Positions 26,097 to 33,982 of a stretch of 64,000 bases of DNA are shown piece after piece (positions within the stretch are counted from its first letter, which is position 1; the number at the start of each line of letters is the position of its first letter). The notes under the pieces are model-generated. The model was given only the letters and a program-made list of their open reading frames with translations. It ran no database searches and was not told the origin of the DNA. The position numbers were made by a program, and so were the translations under genes. The DNA comes from a virus: the IMG/VR virus record IMGVR_UViG_3300049255_000272, positions 1-64,000 of that record; one strand, 5' to 3'.

Positions 26097-26112
26097 AGAG
26101 GACGATCATCAT
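26089..26112 (-). CDS. Possible 7-aa leader peptide
   Basis: A frame MMIVLCA with a strong AGGAGG six to seven bases before its ATG, ending in the arm of the hairpin at 26076-26096 and located upstream of the basic protein gene. Arrangement resembles a leader-peptide attenuator; coding is unproven. Confidence 0.25.
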   Translation of the reverse strand: MMIVLCA

Positions 26113-26140
26113 GGCAGTCCTCCTGCACAGGGGAATACAC

Positions 26141-26174
26141 TGAGGGCGGGTCCGATTTCCGGAACCCGCCCTCA
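26141..26174 (-). terminator. Hairpin after DUF932-like gene
   Basis: TGAGGGCGGGT and ACCCGCCCTCA form a perfect 11-bp stem 11 nt beyond the end of the gene; no T-tract follows. Confidence 0.6.
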
Positions 26175-26184
26175 CCGTACCAGG

Positions 26185-27207
26185 TCAGTTCGCCGCGGGC
26201 AAGTGCTTGCCCTCGAAGTCGATGGCCTTCGTGTCGGTCCCTTCGAGATCGAACTCGCCCGAGATGGTCGTGCCGAGCCACGCCTCCAGCTGACGGGCCT
26301 CCATGCCCTTCGAGTGGTGTGTGGAGACCTCCGACGCCAGGTTCAGCAGGTCGTAGACCCTGCACTTGGCCGGCAGCAGGCGGAGCTTCTTCTCCGAAAT
26401 GGCATCGAGATTCGCCACTCCGTAGTGGTTGTAGATGTCGCCAACGACCTTGTCGAACGCCTTCATCGCGTCCTTGTGGCGCAGACCCTTCAGCCGCTTG
26501 TAGAGCTTGAGGCACTCCCACAGGGAGGCCGGCGAGAGCTGCGCCACCTCGAAGCGCTGCCGCAGGGCCGAGTAGCCCTCGTCCGAGTCGAAGGACTCCA
26601 GAGCGCGGTTCAGGTTGTACTTGGGGTTGTCGCCGACCGTGATGTCTGTCCGGAAGGCCGGGGCGTAGGCGACGGCGCCGTTGGAGCAGACCTGCCGCAG
26701 CAGCGACAGGTAGATGGAGGGCTTGCCGTACCCATCCATCGGGGTCTCGAGCATGTAGCGGTTGGCGAACGCGTCGCCACCGATCTTGAATTGGTGCTCA
26801 CCGGAGTTCGGCGTGTACGTGCTCGTGATGATGCCGTCCTCGTACTGCAGGTTCTCGCCGTGGAACTTGCGGGCGATCTTGTCGAACTCGGCGACCTGCA
26901 GCAGCGGCTTGGCCGGGTTGGAGATGGCGAGCGCCTTCGTGCCGTCCGTGCAGAACCGCAGCTCCACGTCGTCCTTGGTCTGGCAGATGCGGTCGAAGAC
27001 CTCCTGGTGCGAGTAATACTTGAAGATGGAGTCGGAGATCCCGAACTTCGCGAAGAACGAAGTCCAGAACCGCTGCGTGGTGGCGAACCACTTGGTTCCG
27101 ACTCGCACCTTGGCTGCCAGGCGCTTCTCGTCGTTGGTGCTCTCCACCTGCACCTTTGCCAGGGGAAGGATCTTGTACTGCAGCTCGGGAATTACCGAAG
27201 CTTCCAT
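26185..27207 (-). CDS. DUF932-like phage protein
   Basis: 340 residues; AGGAGG before ATG 27207. The sequence has the features of the DUF932 family common in phages and plasmids: an N-terminal beta part, a CTDGTKALAIS segment, and the central QVCSNGAVAY with following beta-helical stretch, then a helical C-terminal half. The family's role is unknown; some members are thought to act in phage DNA metabolism. It lies just after the SF2 helicase gene (43-nt gap), and both probably belong to one - strand transcription unit. The family call is from memory of its layout. Confidence 0.6.
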   Translation of the reverse strand: MEASVIPELQYKILPLAKVQVESTNDEKRLAAKVRVGTKWFATTQRFWTSFFAKFGISDSIFKYYSHQEVFDRICQTKDDVELRFCTDGTKALAISNPAKPLLQVAEFDKIARKFHGENLQYEDGIITSTYTPNSGEHQFKIGGDAFANRYMLETPMDGYGKPSIYLSLLRQVCSNGAVAYAPAFRTDITVGDNPKYNLNRALESFDSDEGYSALRQRFEVAQLSPASLWECLKLYKRLKGLRHKDAMKAFDKVVGDIYNHYGVANLDAISEKKLRLLPAKCRVYDLLNLASEVSTHHSKGMEARQLEAWLGTTISGEFDLEGTDTKAIDFEGKHLPAAN

Positions 27208-27249
27208 GTGACCTCCTGATGGGTATCCCTGAAGGGGGAATTCCTGGGA

Positions 27250-28443
27250 TTATACACCACGCCTACGCCGGGGTCTCCGAGATCTACGGCCGGCGACCGG
27301 GAACCGGCCGTTGTCGTGCTCGGCGTCCCTTCCGAAACGCCCCGGGAGCTTTTTGGATTTGTCCAAGATGAACTGCGGCAGGGAGGCGTCGGCCAGCAGA
27401 ACCTGCTGGGCCATGGCCGAGGCGATCCTGTCTACGTTTTCGTTCTGCGCGAGCGACCGGAAACTCTCCCCCACCTGGATGTAGGACCGGCGGGCTCGTG
27501 CCGTCTTCACGAAAGGGTGGTGGGTGTCCTGGCACTGGATGATCTGCTTGACGGGCTCCTGCTCGCAGATGCGCAGGACCCTCCCGCCCATCTGCACCGC
27601 CGGCAGGCGGGACGACGGCCGGATGAACACCGACCGCATGTCCTCGGCGTCGAAGCCTTCGGACAGGATGCTCATAGAGACGAGTACCTGGACGTCTCCC
27701 TCGCGGAAGGCGTCGATCTGCTCCTCCCTGTTGGAACCGCCCCACACCACCTCGTTGCGCACTCCCACTGCGTTCAGAGCGGCCTGCGCACGCTCACACT
27801 CCTCCATCGTGAGGAAGAATGCCACGGACTTGCCCCACTTGTCCGGATGACGCCGGAACAGCTCGGCGACCGACTCGGGCGAATACTTGGGGATGGTGTA
27901 GTGGTCGTACTGCGACAGGTATCCCTCTTGGATGAGGGTGTGGATACCGACGTCCTTGACGATGCGCTCGAAGGAGAGCTGCGCACGGTCCGTGCGGTAC
28001 GGCGTAGCCGACAGACCGATGACCTTCGCCGGCTTCACACGCGCGTGGATGTGCGCCATGCTGTCGGTGCTGTCGTGCTGAGCCTCGTCGACGAACAGCC
28101 AGTCCACATCATCCGGCGGGTCCTGCTCGAACATGGAGATCAGCGCCATGTTCGGGACCTGGAAGCCGAACTGGTCTCGCATGTCGATCGCCTGCCGGAG
28201 TAGGTTGCGCCGCATCGCGCACCAGCCCACCCGCAGCCCGTGCTGGAAGGCGTACTGCGCGAGCCCGAGGCCCATCACGGTCTTGCCCGAGCCGGTAGGC
28301 GCCTCGATGAGGACGGACTTGGCCTGCCCTGGGCTGTGACCGTCCTTCGCGGTCCACGTTCCGTTGAGCATCGACAGCACCTTGTTGCAGATTCGCCCCT
28401 GGTAGTCCCTGGGCTGCGCGCTGGTGCCGGCAAAGAACTCCAT
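27250..28443 (-). CDS. SF2 DEAD/DEAH-type helicase
   Basis: 397 residues. Walker A APTGSGKT (48-55), motif II DEAQ (119-122), motif III SATP (145-148) and motif VI QMGGRVLR (284-291) are all present, with the Q-like RDYQ near residue 12. The order and spacing match superfamily 2 ATP-dependent helicases of the UvsW/RadD type. A phage UvsW-like enzyme would unwind branched DNA during recombination and replication. The C-terminus is Arg-rich. TACTCT lies 6 nt before the ATG and no Shine-Dalgarno is seen, so leaderless initiation is likely. Confidence 0.85.
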   Translation of the reverse strand: MEFFAGTSAQPRDYQGRICNKVLSMLNGTWTAKDGHSPGQAKSVLIEAPTGSGKTVMGLGLAQYAFQHGLRVGWCAMRRNLLRQAIDMRDQFGFQVPNMALISMFEQDPPDDVDWLFVDEAQHDSTDSMAHIHARVKPAKVIGLSATPYRTDRAQLSFERIVKDVGIHTLIQEGYLSQYDHYTIPKYSPESVAELFRRHPDKWGKSVAFFLTMEECERAQAALNAVGVRNEVVWGGSNREEQIDAFREGDVQVLVSMSILSEGFDAEDMRSVFIRPSSRLPAVQMGGRVLRICEQEPVKQIIQCQDTHHPFVKTARARRSYIQVGESFRSLAQNENVDRIASAMAQQVLLADASLPQFILDKSKKLPGRFGRDAEHDNGRFPVAGRRSRRPRRRRGV

Positions 28444-28449
28444 GGGATA

Positions 28450-28455
28450 AGAGTA
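28450..28455 (-). promoter_or_regulatory. -10-like TACTCT, leaderless spacing
   Basis: On the - strand TACTCT is followed by TATCCC and then the ATG of the helicase gene at 28443 (6-nt spacing). Confidence 0.4.
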
Positions 28456-28473
28456 CGCCGGATAGGTCCCAAC

Positions 28474-28926
28474 TTACGAGGCGGCTCGCGGACGGGCAGC
28501 GAAGCCCTCAGCGAGCTTGATGACTACATAATCCTGCCCATCGATATTGAGTTCGCCGACTTGCGGACATCCCTCGACGGAGATGTTTGCTTTCACCCAC
28601 TTCTTGGGTGAGGCGAGCTTCCAATTTTTGCCCCCGAACAGCAGCACAGGGATTGTGGCTTGCATCGTAACCGGTTGCTCGATAACGGGCGGCTGCACGT
28701 AGAATTCATCCGCCAACTCGATGGACTCGGCCGGGGTTGTACCCTTCTTGAGGATGAGGCTCTTGCCCGTCTGCACCACGAGTTCCCATGTGGCGATGAC
28801 CTCATCACCACGCCGTTGCTCGAGGGTAGCGCCTGGCTCTATCCTCCAGTCCCTGAGCATGAAGACATGGCATTCAATCGTGCTGTCCCCATCCACCGCC
28901 GATTTCGCCGTGCAGAGCAGTTCCAT
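28474..28926 (-). CDS. Hypothetical beta-rich protein, 150 aa
   Basis: ATG 28926 (MELLCTAKS) is chosen over starts further upstream, which would overlap the divergent gene and its promoter. Composition is beta-rich with many Val/Ile strands and no Cys cluster apart from two isolated Cys; the end is Ala/Arg-rich. TAGGAT is 5 nt before the start. Overlaps nothing and is separated from the helicase gene by 30 nt. No family recognised. Confidence 0.45.
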   Translation of the reverse strand: MELLCTAKSAVDGDSTIECHVFMLRDWRIEPGATLEQRRGDEVIATWELVVQTGKSLILKKGTTPAESIELADEFYVQPPVIEQPVTMQATIPVLLFGGKNWKLASPKKWVKANISVEGCPQVGELNIDGQDYVVIKLAEGFAARPRAAS

Positions 28927-28931
28927 TCTCG

Positions 28932-28937
28932 ATCCTA
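28932..28937 (-). promoter_or_regulatory. -10-like TAGGAT, leaderless spacing
   Basis: TAGGAT, 5 nt (CGAGA), then the ATG at 28926 on the - strand. Confidence 0.35.
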
Positions 28938-28967
28938 CGTTTGGGCTTCTATCCCTCATCAGGACAA

Positions 28968-29258
28968 ATGAATCAGAAGCGGCTCTTTGCGATTGCATCT
29001 CGCGTCGCCGCGCAGTCGCCGGGATTCGAAACGGTCAATCAGGCTCTGGCCGAGGCGCACAACGTCGATCACGTTCGCAGTCTCCTCGGTCAGCATAAAG
29101 TCAAGCTCTTCAAAGAGCCCGCCTACCCCAACGACATCCCCAAAACCAAGGATGACCTCGAGGTCGGCATCGAATCCGTGAACGATGTACCCGTCGAGGG
29201 GCTACATTTCCTGCGCAAGGCCGACAAGGGTTGGGAAATCGCCGGCCCTGCCTTGTAA
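28968..29258 (+). CDS. Small protein with N-terminal IA-V tag
   Basis: 96 residues; ATG 28968 follows AGGA. The N-terminus RLFAIASRVA (5-14) is one of the clearest copies of the shared peptide. The rest is a small alpha/beta domain ending WEIAGPAL, without Cys. Divergent from the gene at 28474. If the tag targets proteins to the prohead, this is a candidate internal-head protein. No family recognised. Confidence 0.55.
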   Translation: MNQKRLFAIASRVAAQSPGFETVNQALAEAHNVDHVRSLLGQHKVKLFKEPAYPNDIPKTKDDLEVGIESVNDVPVEGLHFLRKADKGWEIAGPAL

Positions 29259-29261
29259 TCT
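29256..29261 (+). promoter_or_regulatory. -10-like TAATCT, leaderless spacing
   Basis: TAATCT, 6 nt, then ATG 29268; the TAA is also the stop codon of the previous gene. Confidence 0.4.
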
Positions 29262-29267
29262 CTCTTG

Positions 29268-29657
29268 ATGGAATATCTGGCCGCGCTCGACGCCGTGATC
29301 CGTCGCGGTATCGATGGGTGCAAGAAGACGTACAAAGACCAGCCGCACAAGCTCGAGGGCTCCATCCAGGGGTTCGAGTCATGTCGCAACAAGACGCCCG
29401 ACGAGCTGTTCAAGCTCCTGGACGAGGCCCAACGGAACATCGAGGACGCGCGCCGTCGCGCGAATGAGGGCAAACTCGCCACGCCGGAATTCTGGAAGAT
29501 CCGTCACGTGGAACTCCAGATCGAGTGGACCTGCAACAACATGGCCGTGTTTCTCGTCGAAGCCGGTCTCCGGTCGCCCTTTCCCCGGCATGTCGGTCCG
29601 ACTGCATTCGCATACCGCAACATGGCGACGATTCTCGGGGTGCGTGCTCCGAACTGA
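29268..29657 (+). CDS. Helical hypothetical protein, 129 aa
   Basis: ATG 29268 without Shine-Dalgarno. Helices with Cys in GCKKTY, ESCRNK and WTCNNM positions; Arg-rich segment near residue 65 (EDARRRANEGK). The TGA overlaps the ATG of the next gene (TGATG), so the two are probably coupled. No family recognised. Confidence 0.5.
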   Translation: MEYLAALDAVIRRGIDGCKKTYKDQPHKLEGSIQGFESCRNKTPDELFKLLDEAQRNIEDARRRANEGKLATPEFWKIRHVELQIEWTCNNMAVFLVEAGLRSPFPRHVGPTAFAYRNMATILGVRAPN

Positions 29658-30256
29658 TGCCTCGGTTTTACTTTCGAGCACTGCCCGATGGGGCGCTCCC
29701 TGTGTACGAGGCGCCATACGCCTACGTGGGCCCGCCCGACTTGCAGGGCATTGCGGACGTCTCCGACAAGTTCGTTTCGGATGGTAAGAAGTATTGGGTC
29801 GTGCACCAGTCGCTCGACATTCACCAGTTCGGCGACAAAGCTATGTACACGGGCCCCGCAAAAGCCATCGTGACCGAGCACGGGTTTGACGCGAGTAGCC
29901 CTGTCGGATTCCACAAGTGGTTCCGTCACAGAGTCGCCGCCGTGAGCGCCGGCGGGCTCTTCATTCTTACGTATCGGTGTCTCGGGTACAGCGAGCACGC
30001 CAAGATGTGGTCCCTAGCGGGGCTGGTATTTCTCCCTGATCCCGTTCCCGAGAAACATGAACGATGGCACTATGAAGGAAGCTCAAAGCATGCGGCCACG
30101 CTGGCGTGGATGGCCGTCCACGGATTGGGTAGCCAGTGGTGCAACAGACGAAAGTTCCTCTACCACACCGACTACAACGTCCTCCGGAGAAAACTCCGGA
30201 GTCTCATGTGTGCCAGTCGAAGTGGTGCAAGAAACCATGCCACTCCTTCGTCATGA
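29657..30256 (+). CDS. Hypothetical protein, 199 aa
   Basis: ATG 29657 overlaps the previous stop. The product is aromatic-rich (MPRFYFRALPDGALPVYEAPYAYVGPP) with a basic C-terminal third that overlaps the 3' end of the convergent gene at 30204 by 53 nt; the basic tail may therefore be partly fortuitous. No family recognised. Confidence 0.45.
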   Translation: MPRFYFRALPDGALPVYEAPYAYVGPPDLQGIADVSDKFVSDGKKYWVVHQSLDIHQFGDKAMYTGPAKAIVTEHGFDASSPVGFHKWFRHRVAAVSAGGLFILTYRCLGYSEHAKMWSLAGLVFLPDPVPEKHERWHYEGSSKHAATLAWMAVHGLGSQWCNRRKFLYHTDYNVLRRKLRSLMCASRSGARNHATPSS

Positions 30257-30887
30257 TGGAACCGGCGCCCGCGGCGCAGGTGTGTCCATTCTTGTCGACG
30301 TGTAGCGTTCCGGCTTCTGGAGAGCCCGTCCGCACCCAACACCGATGTTGCCTGTCGTTCGGCAGTGTGCAGTTGCTCGCACGACCGTCGATATCCCAAT
30401 CGAATCCGGTCGGTAGCACGCCGTAAAGGTGCATCCCATCGCAGTTGTCCCAATTCGGGCACTTCCCGGGCTCGTGCCACCTGACCCAATACACGTCGCC
30501 AGGCTCGGGCCTGCCGGAGGCATTGTTGTAGAGCCGGCTCGTGAAAACTTGGTGGGTGATGTCGTTGATTTCGTCTCCGACACGTACGGGGATTTGCTTG
30601 GGCGGGACGAGCTTGTTGCAGTAGGCACAAGCTGTTGGCCACATCTCAGGCGGATAGTCTTCGACCTTGCCGAAGCAGTTGTAGTCTTCGGTTCCGGTTT
30701 TGTCACCCAGCTCGTGATAGGCGTTGTGGATACCTGCCGAGCCTTCACGCCCGTACGACTTCGGGCAGTCGTTGAGATGCTCGCGCGAGTAGTACCCGTC
30801 TTCGTAGAGCTTCGTGACGCGGACCCTGTCCCAAAAGATCCGTAGCTGACCTCGAATGCCGATCTGCTGGATGAATCTTGCCCGCAT
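30204..30887 (-). CDS. Cys/His-rich hypothetical protein, 227 aa
   Basis: Several Cys/His pairs are spread over the chain: NDCPKSYG, ACAYCNK (a zinc knuckle), GKCPNWDNCDGMHLYG (CCCH-like), and C-terminal histidines. One or two zinc sites are likely. Acidic overall. The start codon lies in the stem of a hairpin (30881-30900). Its 5' neighbour on the same strand ends 21 nt upstream. No enzymatic family recognised; protein or RNA binding is plausible. Confidence 0.5.
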   Translation of the reverse strand: MRARFIQQIGIRGQLRIFWDRVRVTKLYEDGYYSREHLNDCPKSYGREGSAGIHNAYHELGDKTGTEDYNCFGKVEDYPPEMWPTACAYCNKLVPPKQIPVRVGDEINDITHQVFTSRLYNNASGRPEPGDVYWVRWHEPGKCPNWDNCDGMHLYGVLPTGFDWDIDGRASNCTLPNDRQHRCWVRTGSPEAGTLHVDKNGHTCAAGAGSIMTKEWHGFLHHFDWHT

Positions 30888-30900
30888 ACAGAGATGCGGG
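30881..30900 (-). promoter_or_regulatory. Hairpin with start codon in stem
   Basis: CCCGCAT / ATGCGGG, 7-bp perfect stem, 6-nt loop. On the - strand the ATG of the gene at 30887 is the first three bases of the right arm. Confidence 0.4.
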
Positions 30901-30908
30901 ACAAAAAC

Positions 30909-31232
30909 TCACGTCATGATGTTTTCGACGATGACGCGCTGATTGTTGAGGCGGAAAGCGCTCTTGGAGGACGGATTCCAACCAGCATCCATCGCGCGCC
31001 GGACAACGGTCCTGACGACTTCGGGTGTGACCGAGTTGTGCTCGAGCCAGGAAAGTTCGTGCTGCAAGACATGACCCGGCTCCTCCACGTCTTCTTGGAC
31101 GGTGAGAGTGGCAAGGCATCGGGTCCGCATCGGATCTCCCTCGACCTCACGTTTACGAGGGTCCGATAGCATCCAACGGAACATGCGCCCATCGACGGCG
31201 ACACTGCGGCTGCCTTTGCGCGGGAGAGTCAT
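30909..31232 (-). CDS. Hypothetical protein, 107 aa
   Basis: ATG 31232 is preferred because longer starts would run through the divergent kptA gene and its promoter. The protein has an acidic middle (LTVQEDVEEPGHVLQHELSWLEHN) and a basic C-terminus (VVRRAMDAGWNPSSKSAFRL). No Cys cluster. Divergent from kptA with 36 nt between starts. Unknown function. Confidence 0.4.
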   Translation of the reverse strand: MTLPRKGSRSVAVDGRMFRWMLSDPRKREVEGDPMRTRCLATLTVQEDVEEPGHVLQHELSWLEHNSVTPEVVRTVVRRAMDAGWNPSSKSAFRLNNQRVIVENIMT

Positions 31233-31257
31233 TCGCGACGGTACAACGGCTCGAGCG

Positions 31258-31263
31258 TACTTT
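31258..31263 (+). promoter_or_regulatory. -10-like TACTTT, leaderless spacing
   Basis: GCGTACTTTCCGC lies directly before ATG 31269 (5 nt from hexamer to ATG). The same 13-mer precedes the gene at 37741. Confidence 0.5.
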
Positions 31264-31268
31264 CCGCC

Positions 31269-31805
31269 ATGAAAGACCCTCTCGTCCACAAGAGCAAGCA
31301 TCTGAGCCTGGTGCTCCGCCATCAGCCCGAGAGCGTCGGCCTCACGCTCGATTCGGCTGGATGGGTCGAAGTCGCTGCGCTCCTGCCGGCGATGAAATGG
31401 TCAATGGACGACCTCGAGGCGGTCGTTCGCGACAACAACAAGAAGCGGTTCGAATTCAACGAGGACAAGACTCGCATTCGTGCCTGCCAGGGTCATTCGG
31501 TGGAAGTCGACCTCGAGTACGAAGAGAAGGAACCACCGGATTGCCTGTATCACGGCACGTCGAAGGACATCCTCGATGTTCTCGAGCAAGAGGGCCTGAA
31601 GAAGATGCAGCGTCACCACGTCCACATGTCTCCGGACGTGAAGACTGCCCTCATCGTGGCTCGGCGTCGTCGCAACCCGATAGTTCTCGAGATTTGGACA
31701 GACCAGATGTTCCGTGACGGCTACAAGTTCTTCCTGTCGACCAACGGAGTCTGGCTCACCGACCACGTTCCGTCTCGGTACTTCCAGCTCGTCGACCTGA
31801 CCTAG
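31269..31805 (+). CDS. kptA: RNA 2'-phosphotransferase (KptA/Tpt1 family)
   Basis: 178 residues, full family length. All hallmark segments are present in order: SKHLSLVLRHQPE (9-21), a GWVEV/LL winged-helix turn, IRACQGHS (70-77), LYHGT (93-97), RHHVHMS (115-121), and GVWLTDHVP (160-168). KptA/Tpt1 transfers a 2'-phosphate from RNA to NAD, forming ADP-ribose cyclic phosphate; in eukaryotes it finishes tRNA splicing, and bacterial roles are unclear. In a phage it could repair RNA ends or undo a host or phage ADP-ribosyl/phosphate tag. The conserved Arg/His residues of the NAD site are kept, so it is probably active. Confidence 0.9.
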   Translation: MKDPLVHKSKHLSLVLRHQPESVGLTLDSAGWVEVAALLPAMKWSMDDLEAVVRDNNKKRFEFNEDKTRIRACQGHSVEVDLEYEEKEPPDCLYHGTSKDILDVLEQEGLKKMQRHHVHMSPDVKTALIVARRRRNPIVLEIWTDQMFRDGYKFFLSTNGVWLTDHVPSRYFQLVDLT

Positions 31806-31814
31806 GCTGTTTAT
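31803..31814 (+). promoter_or_regulatory. Class-2 promoter-like element TAGGCTGTTTAT
   Basis: Overlaps the kptA stop codon; ATG 31828 is 13 nt downstream and has GGGGAT as ribosome-binding site. Confidence 0.45.
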
Positions 31815-31827
31815 CTCCTGCGGGGAT

Positions 31828-32784
31828 ATGCCCGTTTGGGAGAAACTCGCCGCGACGTATACTCGTCTGCGCCTGGCCGACGAGATCGTGTCCATGAGCA
31901 AGGAGACTGCGGTCTCCATTTCAGACCTCGTGAGGCCACTTGTCGATGCAGTCGTGCCGGGCATCGACTGGCAGTGGGACACTCGCGGAGAAGACCCGTC
32001 TGCAGGCTTCGGCTGGAGCGGCCTGAACTTCTCCTTCCCGGGGAAGCCCTCGGAGCTGAGCAACAACGGCATCCTCGGTGGCCTGCTGGTCAAGGGAAAC
32101 CTTGCCGTCAATCCGAAGCCCGGAGAGGCCAACACTGTCCACCTTGAGGTCGGATATTACCACAAGTTGCCCGGCGCGTCTGGCGAGGGCAAGTATTCGA
32201 TGGAGACCGACCTCGGTACCTACGACATCAACTTCGATGCGAAGGGCAATCCGAGCTGGACCAAGGACGAGGACACTGGGCAGGAGCAGGACTTCGGACG
32301 CGTAGGCGCCGGCGTCCAAGACCTCGTCCAGCACATTGTCGCTCACCCGCCTTTCGAGTCCAAATCGAAGGCGGTGCAGAAGAAGGTCCAGAAGTACAAG
32401 GAGCAGCAGCAAGTTCGCCAGAAGGGCGAGAAGCAGCTCGAGCAAGAGAAGGCGGACCTTTCGGGGCCGTACAGCTCCATCGAATCGTTCTACGATCACA
32501 TGGTCGACGAGAACGACGGCGTGTTCGGTCCGCCGGATCTCGACATGCTCGCGAAGGGCATGTTCAAGTCGCCCGCTGAGCGAGCTTCGAAGAAGGGCGA
32601 GCTTCTGCAGCAGCTCAAAGACACGGGCATGACCTTCGACCCGAAGAAGACGAAACTGTCGGCTGGACCGTCTTCGGTGGCCGACATCCTGCGTATCATC
32701 GCGAACAACGTGGAGCAGGCTTCCCGCCCGTCCATTGCCGCGGTGACTGCGGATCTCGAGTCAGTGATCGCTATTCTGACATGA
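31828..32784 (+). CDS. Hypothetical protein with degenerate IA-V tag near C-terminus
   Basis: 318 residues. Residues 40-165 form a beta-rich domain (aromatic and Gly-rich), followed by a Lys/Gln-rich helix (KYKEQQQVRQKGEKQLEQEKADL) and an acidic helical end. DILRIIANNVEQA near 285 matches the shared peptide in its weaker form. The upstream class-2 promoter element groups it with virion genes. It overlaps the convergent gene at 32771 by 14 nt. No family recognised. Confidence 0.45.
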   Translation: MPVWEKLAATYTRLRLADEIVSMSKETAVSISDLVRPLVDAVVPGIDWQWDTRGEDPSAGFGWSGLNFSFPGKPSELSNNGILGGLLVKGNLAVNPKPGEANTVHLEVGYYHKLPGASGEGKYSMETDLGTYDINFDAKGNPSWTKDEDTGQEQDFGRVGAGVQDLVQHIVAHPPFESKSKAVQKKVQKYKEQQQVRQKGEKQLEQEKADLSGPYSSIESFYDHMVDENDGVFGPPDLDMLAKGMFKSPAERASKKGELLQQLKDTGMTFDPKKTKLSAGPSSVADILRIIANNVEQASRPSIAAVTADLESVIAILT

Positions 32785-33040
32785 CCGTGTCAACGGTCGT
32801 GAAGTCCGAAAGCTCCTGAATCGCCGCCGGAAACTCCGGCATCTTGACTGCCGCTTGGCCCCGCGGATTGGCGCCGACTGTCAGGGCGCCGTCGCGCAGG
32901 GTTCCAACTTCGAAGTAGGAGGCTTGGCGCTGAGTCAGGTCCTCGAGAAGGACCCTGTACAAACCCTCGGCGAGCCGGCGCACCCCGACCGACACCTTCG
33001 GAGCCAGAGGCACCGACTTGAGCATGGGGATTTTGCGCAT
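32771..33040 (-). CDS. Hypothetical protein, 89 aa
   Basis: ATG 33040 has CGAGGGA directly upstream. The N-terminus is basic, the middle is a beta-rich domain (VGVRRLAEGLYRVLLEDL, YFEVGTLRDGALTVGA), the end acidic. Convergent with the previous gene. No family recognised. Confidence 0.4.
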   Translation of the reverse strand: MRKIPMLKSVPLAPKVSVGVRRLAEGLYRVLLEDLTQRQASYFEVGTLRDGALTVGANPRGQAAVKMPEFPAAIQELSDFTTVDTVMSE

Positions 33041-33092
33041 GTCCCTCGATACTATCCACCTGGTCGTATTTCCGACCCTTTGTGTCCAAGAG

Positions 33093-33098
33093 TAGTAT
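33093..33098 (+). promoter_or_regulatory. -10-like TAGTAT, leaderless spacing
   Basis: TAGTAT, 6 nt, then ATG 33105; no Shine-Dalgarno present. Confidence 0.45.
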
Positions 33099-33104
33099 AC
33101 CCCG

Positions 33105-33419
33105 ATGGGCCGGTTCCTGCAAATCGCCGCGCGTGTAGCTGCTGGTGACCCCGAAGAGGACACGCCCATCGAGTCGGACAAAGTCGAAGAAATCATTACG
33201 CAGTTGAAGCGTCAGCTCGACCTTCTCACTCAGGCGGCCTCACGCGACAACCCACAACGAGCCGTGAAGCTCCTCGAGGGCGCATATTCTGCTCTCGAGA
33301 CCATCCTCAAGCTCGTGACTATGCACCATGAGGAAGTGACTGATCGGCGGGAATTGCTTGAGGATAAGATGGACCAGGTCAAGCAGAACCTGCGGCCCAT
33401 TCGGATGCAGATCCACTAG
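33105..33419 (+). CDS. Small coiled-coil protein with N-terminal IA-V tag
   Basis: 104 residues. RFLQIAARVA (3-12) is a clear copy of the shared peptide. The rest is a helical hairpin with a charged coiled coil (KVEEIITQLKRQLDLL, ALETILKLVTMHHEEVTDRR). Its stop is at the tail of the convergent gene at 33416. It is a candidate internal-head protein by its tag; no family recognised. Confidence 0.5.
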   Translation: MGRFLQIAARVAAGDPEEDTPIESDKVEEIITQLKRQLDLLTQAASRDNPQRAVKLLEGAYSALETILKLVTMHHEEVTDRRELLEDKMDQVKQNLRPIRMQIH

Positions 33420-33982
33420 AACGGCGGCTCCATGGGCGGCTCTTTCAATAGGGGAGCCACCTCTACCTTCTCTACTCTGTCGGGGAGTCCCCAACGTGTT
33501 CTGGCGTCGCGAACCCACTGCGCGGCGAGCATCATCACGTTGATGGCTCGTGGCTCCACGCGCTTGGATTCGCTCTTCCCTTCCTGAAAGTGCACAACCG
33601 CCTCTCCGAGGCCCCATAGCTGGCGCAGCAGCTCTGGTGGCATGAACACCACGCCAAAGTTCTCGCCGGCGAGGACCTCTTCGCGGTCGTCGGGCTTCAC
33701 TTTGTCAGCGAGGATCTTCTCCCCGCGCGCAAGAGTCTGCTGCACGATCTGGAGCACCTGCGCCTTGGTCTTCTCCTGGAGCATCATCCCGAGAAAGATA
33801 GAATCCGTTCCTATCTCGTTCGCAATGGCCTTGGCGGATGCTGGGCGTCCCTCGATGGCACTGACGAGACCAGGAAACATGCTCTCTCCGAGGCCGTCGT
33901 CCACTGCCAGCCGGACGACTTGTTCAGTATCACGTAGCTGCTGTAGGGTCTCGCGTAACTCCTTCTCGGGAAGATCGTGCAT
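33416..33982 (-). CDS. Hypothetical protein, 188 aa
   Basis: ATG 33982 sits 5 nt after TAATCT and has no ribosome-binding site. The protein is helical (KELRETLQQLRDTEQVVRLAVDDG), with a beta/Gly part (ENFGVVFMPPELLRQLW) in the middle and a Pro-rich end. Its start overlaps the start of the divergent + strand gene by 6 nt, an unusual tight arrangement. No family recognised. Confidence 0.45.
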   Translation of the reverse strand: MHDLPEKELRETLQQLRDTEQVVRLAVDDGLGESMFPGLVSAIEGRPASAKAIANEIGTDSIFLGMMLQEKTKAQVLQIVQQTLARGEKILADKVKPDDREEVLAGENFGVVFMPPELLRQLWGLGEAVVHFQEGKSESKRVEPRAINVMMLAAQWVRDARTRWGLPDRVEKVEVAPLLKEPPMEPPF

